Of a DNA stretch of 64,000 nucleotides, positions 57,717 through 64,000 are shown one piece after another (the stretch's first letter is position 1; every line of letters begins with the position of its first letter). The notes under the pieces are model-generated. The model had not been told where the DNA came from and made no database searches. It worked only from the letters and a program-made list of their open reading frames with translations. A program made the translations under genes and the position numbers. Source of the DNA: an uncultured Christensenellaceae bacterium. Lineage in GTDB: Bacteria > Bacillota > Clostridia > Christensenellales > Borkfalkiaceae. The stretch is from assembly GCA_910588695.1 (NCBI GenBank), contig CAJUOV010000004.1, positions 1-64,000 on the forward strand, written 5' to 3'.

Positions 57717-60527
57717 ATGACAAAATTACGCAGAGGCGTAGCGGTGATCGCGCTTTCGGCGATCGCGGCGGGAACGGGCGCGGCAGGGCTTGCGGGTTGG
57801 CGGACTTTTACCGCGGACGCGGCAGGCACGGAGATTGACCCCATTGCGAAATACGAGTTCAAAGACGCTTCGAACTTCGGCAAAGACAGCATGGGCAACT
57901 ATCATATGCAATACAGAAATCATTGGAAGGAGAACGGCACGGGTGCGCTCCTTGACAACGGCAAGCTGATCGAAGGCGGCGGCGTGGAGTTTTCCGTCGA
58001 AAAAGAAAACAACGAAGTGACAAAAGGTTTTTGTATTTCGCAGGATAAGAACAACAATATGTTCGAGGACGTGACCGCTTTCACGCTCGCGTTTGAATTG
58101 AGAACGTCGGCGCGTGATGAATGGATGCATTATATCGGCGTGGGAAATAGCGGGAGTAACGGTTTTTCTGTTAACGGACGCGCCGGAAACGCCGGTTCCA
58201 ACGAGGCAAAACAGGCATCGGTCTTTATGAAGAACCCCACAAAAGAGTATTGGGATTCGATGTTTCTGAATAATGCTACCAATTGGGGCGATGCCGAAAC
58301 GGTGTTCCAAAAAGTTATAATTACCGTTCAGCCGGGGGAACAGTTAAAGGTTTACGTCAACGGCGCGATTCATGATGCTTATACGACGGATATAGCGGAA
58401 AATTGGACTGCCTTTGACGCGAACGTTCCGTTTTCGATTGGAGGTAGATGGAACGGCGCGGCAGATTGGTGTTCGAATGGCGCGATGAAGAATGTTGTTT
58501 GCTACAACTTCGCGATGGACGCGGCTTGCGCGGCGGCGTACAATACGAACGGCAAAGTGACGACGGACGACATTTCCGGCATGAAGCGCATTACGGGCGC
58601 AACCGTAAACAAAGCCGACTTTACGGGCGGCGAGGCGACCAAAGTAGCGCTCAATGCGGCGATGACGACGGACGCAATGTTCGCTCAGCTCAACGAAGCG
58701 CAGGCAACGCTTACCCTTTCAGAGGGCAATCCCATTAAAACTCCCGTCGCGTGGACGGAAGTCGTAAAAGAGGGAGATAAGTATTACGCAAAGGGCACGA
58801 TCGACACGGGCAAGGTCGGCTATATCAACGTGGCTGCGGGCGGAAACGTCGTCAGCTACGAGCTCGAAGTTGCAGACGTGAAGTCGGTGGGCGACCCCGT
58901 CTTCCCCGAAGGCAATATCTTCAAGAGCGCGGTCAAGGATTCCATGACGGACGCGGAAATTCTTGCGGCGATGAACAAGGCGAACGTGACGGTAGTTATG
59001 GGCGACGACAGCGAAGAGATTGTCGAGGTCGCATTCACCCGTCTCGAAAATAAATTCGGAAAATACACCGCCTACGGCGACGTCACGTTGCAGGGCGCGG
59101 TTATAAGCACGGTTGTGCTTCCGGTCGAAATTCCCGTAGACAACGAGGGGGAGAACATGGAGCTTCTTCCCGTTGCCAAATGGGAGTTCGAAGACGCTTC
59201 GAACACGGGCAAAGACAGCATGGGCAACTATAATCTCGGCAAAGTGGCTAAAGAGGGCGGCGACATCAGCAATCCTTACGGAACGGGCACGATACAGAAC
59301 GGCAGGCTCTATATGAGCGGACAGGACGCGCTTGCGTGCCCCGCGCTCAACGACGTCGGTGATAACATCGGCAACGGTTTTACGCTGAACTTCCAGTTCG
59401 AAGCGGACGGATTGCCGAGCAAACGCGGCGCTCCCGTCAGCTTCGGGTTCAACGATTGGTCGGTTTCCAACGCATGTTTCTTCTTCTCGGCAGAAGGTGA
59501 GAGAGGACTTCGGGTCGGCGCGAAAGACATTGCGCATTCCGATACGGAAGATAAAAATATTTTCTGGGGTCCCGTCGTGCTCGAAAACACGCAGGACGAG
59601 AAAATGCACAACATTACGTTGAGCGTCCGCCCCGGTGATAAATTCAGGGTGTTTGTAGACGGCGCGTTAGCGTTCGAGAACGACTGCCCCGCAGGCTGGA
59701 CGGTAAAACACGCGAACATGGCGTTTGCGCTCGGCGCTTCCTGCGTATGGGGAAACGGTTACGACCTCTGGAAAGGTTGGCTCGACAACGTGAGCATTTA
59801 TAACTTTGCAATGTCCCTCGAACAGTCCAACAAGCTCTGGGAAAAGGGCAAGCTCGTCGTGAAAGATATGGACGGCGAAGTGGTGACTTCCATTTCGGAA
59901 ACGCCCGAATTCGAAGGCGAAACGGTAACGAACGGCAAGCTCACCGACGCGCTCACTTCCACGCAGGCGATCCGCCGCGTGAACAAGGCGACCGTCGACG
60001 CGGTCTTTGCAAACGATCAGACGGTTGCGCTCAACGTGACTTGGAAAAAGCTCGAAAAGCAGGGCGATAAATGGTATATCGTAGGCGAAGTCGACCCCAC
60101 CAATATCGGCTACGCGACCACACTCACGACGGTGCAGGAGATCAAACAAGAGGTCACGGTGGAACGCGCGGCGCGCACGGTGGACGTTGCGAACGCCTCC
60201 AACGGCACGGTATCCGTCGATAAATCGGAGGCTTATCTGGGCGATACGGTCACGATCAGTCTCACTCCCGCCGAGGGCTACGAAGTAGACGAGGTTGAAG
60301 TGAACGGTCAGAAAATCGAGGCGAAGGACGGCGTTTACAGCTTTGTCATCGAAGGGATCGAAAACTACGAGGTTTCGGCTACGTTCAGAGCGAAAGCGGC
60401 GGAAGAGCCGACGGGCAAGAAAGGCTGCGGTTCCTCCGTATCGCTCACGCTGGGAATCGGCGGCGGGCTCATGGTAGCGGGCGCGGCTCTCACGGCGTTC
60501 CTCGCCAAGAAGAAAAAGAAAAATTAA
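57717..60527 (+). CDS. surface protein with two LamG/concanavalin-like domains and sorting-like C-terminus
   Basis: A 936-residue exported protein. ATG 57717 follows GGGAGGAAG. A signal peptide precedes two copies of a LamG-type lectin domain (about residues 40-290 and 490-690). Each begins KYEFKDASN(F) or KWEFEDASN(T) with G-K-D-S-M-G-N-Y and has a conserved VxPG(E/D)xxxV(F/Y)V(N/D)GA strand. Beta-domains separate them. Near the end is a bacterial-repeat Ig-like domain (GYEVDEVEVNGQ). The C-terminus GCGSSVSLTLGIGGGLMVAG... ends in KKKKKN, a motif-helix-basic layout of the kind used for surface sorting. Likely a glycan-binding adhesin. Confidence 0.8.
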   Translation: MTKLRRGVAVIALSAIAAGTGAAGLAGWRTFTADAAGTEIDPIAKYEFKDASNFGKDSMGNYHMQYRNHWKENGTGALLDNGKLIEGGGVEFSVEKENNEVTKGFCISQDKNNNMFEDVTAFTLAFELRTSARDEWMHYIGVGNSGSNGFSVNGRAGNAGSNEAKQASVFMKNPTKEYWDSMFLNNATNWGDAETVFQKVIITVQPGEQLKVYVNGAIHDAYTTDIAENWTAFDANVPFSIGGRWNGAADWCSNGAMKNVVCYNFAMDAACAAAYNTNGKVTTDDISGMKRITGATVNKADFTGGEATKVALNAAMTTDAMFAQLNEAQATLTLSEGNPIKTPVAWTEVVKEGDKYYAKGTIDTGKVGYINVAAGGNVVSYELEVADVKSVGDPVFPEGNIFKSAVKDSMTDAEILAAMNKANVTVVMGDDSEEIVEVAFTRLENKFGKYTAYGDVTLQGAVISTVVLPVEIPVDNEGENMELLPVAKWEFEDASNTGKDSMGNYNLGKVAKEGGDISNPYGTGTIQNGRLYMSGQDALACPALNDVGDNIGNGFTLNFQFEADGLPSKRGAPVSFGFNDWSVSNACFFFSAEGERGLRVGAKDIAHSDTEDKNIFWGPVVLENTQDEKMHNITLSVRPGDKFRVFVDGALAFENDCPAGWTVKHANMAFALGASCVWGNGYDLWKGWLDNVSIYNFAMSLEQSNKLWEKGKLVVKDMDGEVVTSISETPEFEGETVTNGKLTDALTSTQAIRRVNKATVDAVFANDQTVALNVTWKKLEKQGDKWYIVGEVDPTNIGYATTLTTVQEIKQEVTVERAARTVDVANASNGTVSVDKSEAYLGDTVTISLTPAEGYEVDEVEVNGQKIEAKDGVYSFVIEGIENYEVSATFRAKAAEEPTGKKGCGSSVSLTLGIGGGLMVAGAALTAFLAKKKKKN

Positions 60528-60539
60528 GGAGATATTGCA

Positions 60540-62342
60540 TTGAAAAAGAGTAAGAATTTAGCAAAGGTTACCGCTCTTTTGAGTCTGGCGTCGATCGCCT
60601 TGGCGCCCCTTACGGCGTGCGGACCGACGATTCCCGACGACAACGAGCCTTACGCTCCGCCCGCAGAGTGGCACGAAGATACGATCGACGATCTCACCAT
60701 GTTCTGCAACGACTGGGAGCAGTTCAACAACGGCGCGGCGGTGAGAAGCCCCGTCTACAAGGAACTCAAAAAGGCGGCGGGGTGCGACCTCAAAGCAAAA
60801 TCCACGGCATACGAAACCTATTATACGCAGCTCGATTTGCAGCGCGTCAATCAGGAACTTTGCGAGCTCTTTATCATCGACGGACCGGTCAGTCCCGAGC
60901 TGTACCGCGGGCTTATCCGCGATCAGGAGATCATTCCCGTTTCGTACTACGTCAACGAAAGCACGAAAGATCAGTACCCCTATCTGTACGAGTACCTCAA
61001 AGAGTACGACTATATGAAGAGCAATCTGACCTATGCAAAGGGGGAGCTGTGGTTCATTCCCTGCAAGTGGGAGAACGATAAATCGCTCTATGTGCGCAGA
61101 GACTGGGTCAAGAACCTCAACGCGAAGTTAGACGATATTCTCGTTGCGGAGGGCGTAGTCGCAAGCAAAGGGGAAATTACCGACGAGATCCGCGCGGAAT
61201 ACCGCTTCGACGAAGAAAAAGTCGAAACGCTCGGAGATTTCTACCGCTTGGCGCGCGCGTTCACCCTGTACGATCCCGACGGAAACGGGAAGAACGATAC
61301 CTTCGGTTATGTGACCGAAGAGAACCGCGACATGGATTCCTGGCTGCACGCCGCGTTCGACAGCCCTTGGAAGATGTGGGTTGACGACGGCGACGGAACC
61401 TACAAGCCGACGGCGACGGGCGAGGGCGCGATGCGCGCGACCTCCTTCCTCAACAAGCTCATCGACGAGGGTTACGTAAGCAAAGAGGTCGGCACCAAAA
61501 CAGTCGGCAACAAACAGGAAGATTTCATGACGGGCAAGGCGGGCATGATGTATGCGCATAACTGGTACAACGTCATTTCCGCAGGCATGATGAGCGCGTC
61601 TAGCGGGCTGACCATTCAAGGCGCACGCGAAAAAATTCTCATCACCGATCCGCCCAAGGGCGTGAACGGCTCGTTCGGCGGACAGGGCGATGTAAACTAC
61701 TACCGCGGCTGGTGTATCCGCGAAGGAATGAGCGTGGAGCGCAGAGAAGCCTGTCTCAAACTCATGGAATATCTGCACAGCCCCGAGGGGATCGAGCTCG
61801 TGACTTACGGCGTGTTCGGCGAGCATTGGGAGTGGAAAGACGATATTGCGGGCGGCGAGCGCGTTACGCTGTGCGAGCCCGACGGTCAGGGATTTGTGCA
61901 GGAACTGCGCTGGACGGATATGGCGGCGTTCGCAAGCTATCTCACCTATACCCCGCCGGAGGCGAAAGCGCTTCTGACCAACGGAGACATCTATGTCGAC
62001 CGCAATACAAAATCGGCGGCGTCGATGGTGATTTCGGATTATCCCGATCTCTATACCAACGCCATGATGAAATATCAGGCGGGCGCCTACGACTTCTACG
62101 ACGAGACGGTGATCTCGATGATCTCGAACAAGTCGCTCGTTGCGGATTGGACGTATGACGCCAAGACATGGAAAACCGATTGGAAAACCAAGGTTCTCGG
62201 CGTGAGCGGCGCCATGAAAACGGCGTGGGATTCGTATGTGGACAGTTTCAACAATTCCTATTACGGCTCGCTGATGCAGCAGGAATACAACGAAGCCGTG
62301 CAGTCGGGCAATATGGTCAAGGTGGGGAATAAGACCTCCTGA
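60540..62342 (+). CDS. extracellular solute-binding lipoprotein, LplA-like
   Basis: A 600-residue sugar-type binding lipoprotein. The start is TTG 60540 with AAGGAGAT upstream. Lipobox LAPLTACG. The mature part has FCNDWEQFNNGAAV, DLQRVNQELCELFI and RRDWVKNLNAKLDDILVAEG-like helices, the features of large LplA-type binding proteins for complex oligosaccharides. It lies 12 bp after the surface protein, and no permease follows within the window, so its transporter partner is outside or it is an orphan lipid-bound binder. A hairpin, but not a full terminator, comes before the next gene. Confidence 0.88.
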   Translation: MKKSKNLAKVTALLSLASIALAPLTACGPTIPDDNEPYAPPAEWHEDTIDDLTMFCNDWEQFNNGAAVRSPVYKELKKAAGCDLKAKSTAYETYYTQLDLQRVNQELCELFIIDGPVSPELYRGLIRDQEIIPVSYYVNESTKDQYPYLYEYLKEYDYMKSNLTYAKGELWFIPCKWENDKSLYVRRDWVKNLNAKLDDILVAEGVVASKGEITDEIRAEYRFDEEKVETLGDFYRLARAFTLYDPDGNGKNDTFGYVTEENRDMDSWLHAAFDSPWKMWVDDGDGTYKPTATGEGAMRATSFLNKLIDEGYVSKEVGTKTVGNKQEDFMTGKAGMMYAHNWYNVISAGMMSASSGLTIQGAREKILITDPPKGVNGSFGGQGDVNYYRGWCIREGMSVERREACLKLMEYLHSPEGIELVTYGVFGEHWEWKDDIAGGERVTLCEPDGQGFVQELRWTDMAAFASYLTYTPPEAKALLTNGDIYVDRNTKSAASMVISDYPDLYTNAMMKYQAGAYDFYDETVISMISNKSLVADWTYDAKTWKTDWKTKVLGVSGAMKTAWDSYVDSFNNSYYGSLMQQEYNEAVQSGNMVKVGNKTS

Positions 62343-62369
62343 TTATAAAGCTCAAAAGTGAAATGATTC

Positions 62370-62399
62370 GTAAAAGCCGGAACTGTTTTCGGCTTTTAC
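62370..62399 (+). promoter_or_regulatory. intercistronic hairpin
   Basis: A 10-bp stem (62370-62379 with 62390-62399) has no T run. It may tune the ratio of the flanking messages. Confidence 0.5.
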
Positions 62400-62433
62400 A
62401 TTCTAAACTAAATTCGATAAGGAGAAAAATGTT

Positions 62434-64000
62434 ATGAAAAAAGGATTTGTCTGTGCGATCGGCGCAGTGGTCATGTGTCTTGCATTCGCTACCGCCTGCG
62501 ACAACGGTTCGGGCGGCGGAGGCGGCGGAACCACGCCGCCTGCAGATAAACTTGCCAAGGTGATTCCCACCGTCTACGATGTAGACGAAATCGTAAACGC
62601 CGACGAAACGGAGGCGGGCGATGTAGAATCATGGCTTGCCGAGGTCTTTACGAAGAACGGCGGAAATAACGATATGGGAACCAAGAACGCGCTCATTCAC
62701 AGCCCGTGGCACACCCTCGAAATCAACGGCACGAACGTGCCCGTCTATACGGCGCGCTGCGGCAAGGGCTCGCACTCCTTTGCGTGGGTCGACGTCGCCG
62801 ACCATCAGGACGACTTCGTGCTCGACGTAAAACTCACCATGCACCGCTCCTTTGCGCAATGCGTCGTTCTGCCCCAGAGCAAGAACGTAGCCGCTACCCT
62901 CGAAGGGAAAACGGTCAAGTCTCTGATCAGCGCATACGGCTCGTATACGTATACGTTCGCAACGGACGCGAACGCGAAGGCGACCGATCCTTTGCGCGAG
63001 CCGCTCACCGTAATGGTGACCAAAGAGGAGAAGCTCAAAGTTCCCGCGGGCTTCGACAAAGTAGAGATCGAGCCGGGGTATCACGAAGACATGGAACTCG
63101 AATTTACCGAGCCCGAAATGTATTACGTTTTCAAACCGGGGCTGCATGAGATTTCAAGCATTAAAGTTCCTGCCGACAGCGTGCTTTGGCTGGAACGCGG
63201 CGCATATCTCAAATGCACCGATCGCATTACTGACGGGAATCCCAATACGCTGACCGCGATTCACATGGAGGATTGCGCGAATCCGCAGGTGCGCGGAAGA
63301 GGGCTGCTCGACATGGGCGAAGTGAAGGGCGGCGACTACAAATACAAGCATGTGGTAAACGCGTCGCGTTGCACAAAACCCGTCGTCGAGGGACTTACCG
63401 TCATCAACTCCAATACATGGACGATGTGCTTTTACAACTGCGACGAGGCGCTCATGGAACGCAATCTTCTGCTCGCGTACAGAACTTATTCCGACGGGCT
63501 CATGATGAGCGAATGCCGCGACAGCGCGGGAAGATATAACTTTGTCCGCACGGGCGACGACGCGATCGAATTCAAAGGAACGGGCTGGGGCGGCGCCGCG
63601 CTCGGCGAAAACTGCGTCTACGAATACAACGACTGCTGGACGGATAAGGGCAGCGGCTACTGTCTTACATGGGAGTCTGCGTGCGATATGACGAACATGG
63701 TATTCCGCAACAACGCCGTCGGCTTTGCGCAGCCGACTTGGAACATCGGAAACAACGCCCTTGACTGCCGTCTCGGTACGGACGTGGAGTCGCGCTGGGG
63801 GGACGTCGTGTTTAAGAATATCGAAATTTATCACTGTATTTCCCCGAATGTGATTATCAATCAGGTGACGGGCGTGGGAGCGATCCTCGACAATATTCTG
63901 TTCGAAAACATCTCCGTGCATTCGACCGAACTCGGCGTTTACGCCTTTACGATGAATCTCGGCAGCCACGGATCGATCACCGATATCAAGATTAAAAATT
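62434..64000 (+). CDS. right-handed beta-helix carbohydrate-active protein (3' end outside window)
   Basis: An open frame to the window end (at least 522 codons) from ATG 62434, preceded by AAGGAGAAA. Signal and lipobox ATACDN, then a Gly-rich linker. The mature part has a beta-sandwich (about residues 70-190) and then a parallel beta-helix: GRGLLDMGEVKGG, VEGLTVINSNTWTMCF and VFRNNAVGFAQPTW show the repeated short turns and Asn ladders typical of pectate-lyase-like, GH28 and GH49 enzymes. GH49 (dextranase/isopullulanase) is my best guess by layout, but family assignment needs a search. It ends the glycan region as seen here. Confidence 0.75.
   Translation, partial: MKKGFVCAIGAVVMCLAFATACDNGSGGGGGGTTPPADKLAKVIPTVYDVDEIVNADETEAGDVESWLAEVFTKNGGNNDMGTKNALIHSPWHTLEINGTNVPVYTARCGKGSHSFAWVDVADHQDDFVLDVKLTMHRSFAQCVVLPQSKNVAATLEGKTVKSLISAYGSYTYTFATDANAKATDPLREPLTVMVTKEEKLKVPAGFDKVEIEPGYHEDMELEFTEPEMYYVFKPGLHEISSIKVPADSVLWLERGAYLKCTDRITDGNPNTLTAIHMEDCANPQVRGRGLLDMGEVKGGDYKYKHVVNASRCTKPVVEGLTVINSNTWTMCFYNCDEALMERNLLLAYRTYSDGLMMSECRDSAGRYNFVRTGDDAIEFKGTGWGGAALGENCVYEYNDCWTDKGSGYCLTWESACDMTNMVFRNNAVGFAQPTWNIGNNALDCRLGTDVESRWGDVVFKNIEIYHCISPNVIINQVTGVGAILDNILFENISVHSTELGVYAFTMNLGSHGSITDIKIKN

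Overview
The window looks like a chromosomal piece of an endospore-forming, carbohydrate-fermenting Clostridia-type Firmicute, probably an uncultured gut lineage. The support is gene content and order: SpoVT, then a SpoVB-like flippase, then a YabN/MazG protein (the Bacillus spoVT-yabM-yabN order); Veg, then a SipL/SpoVID-like spore morphogenesis protein, then IspE (compare Bacillus veg-sspF-ispE); Maf followed by an MreB-like actin; pyruvate phosphate dikinase; strong AAGGAG ribosome binding sites and sigma-A promoters. The exact family is a guess (Christensenellales/Borkfalkiaceae-like). No tRNA, rRNA, CRISPR array, insertion sequence or prophage structural gene was seen.  Layout. Bases 1-6260 hold the end of a compact alanyl-tRNA synthetase, rplM-rpsI, two small unknown proteins and ppdK. 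Bases 6260-6730 hold a small helix-turn-helix repressor divergent from what looks like a free-standing structured RNA whose perfect sigma-A promoter overlaps a palindromic operator. Bases 6.8-17.4 kb carry a membrane protein, an MFS transporter, a phosphopantetheinyl transferase, dxs, nadA, a hybrid histidine kinase and, on the other strand, a P-type ATPase. Bases 17.5-25.1 kb form a run of serS, a DEDD exonuclease, an rRNA methyltransferase and the SpoVT/SpoVB/YabN/Dus group. A second divergent helix-turn-helix module (25.2-25.7 kb) precedes gyrB-gyrA; the gyrB leader has a perfect 16-bp stem built on 28 bp of alternating pyrimidine-purine DNA. Bases 30.4-43.3 kb carry veg, sipL-like, ispE, small membrane proteins, an APH-type kinase, a 1216-residue surface lipoprotein, two half-size TauE proteins, a Ppx/GppA enzyme, maf and an MreB-like gene.  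From 43.4 kb to the end the window is a polysaccharide-use region. A winged-helix regulator faces an operon of a frameshifted sialidase-fold (GH93-like) protein, a sugar ABC binding protein and two permeases, a carbohydrate-binding lipoprotein with a triplicated domain, and a GH2 glycosidase. A GDPD phosphodiesterase and an SGNH esterase follow, then an AraC regulator on the other strand, then a LamG-type surface protein, a second sugar-binding lipoprotein and a right-handed beta-helix protein cut by the window end. No ABC ATPase gene is present, so the importers presumably share an MsmX-type ATPase coded elsewhere.  Main points worth a second look: the repressor-RNA module at 6.3-6.7 kb, the Z-DNA/cruciform-prone element in front of gyrB, a set of regulator genes whose -10 box ends 6 nt before the ATG and which lack a Shine-Dalgarno (probable leaderless mRNAs), a CTT-TGA frameshift junction in a small membrane protein, and a G8 tract that breaks the GH93-like gene.
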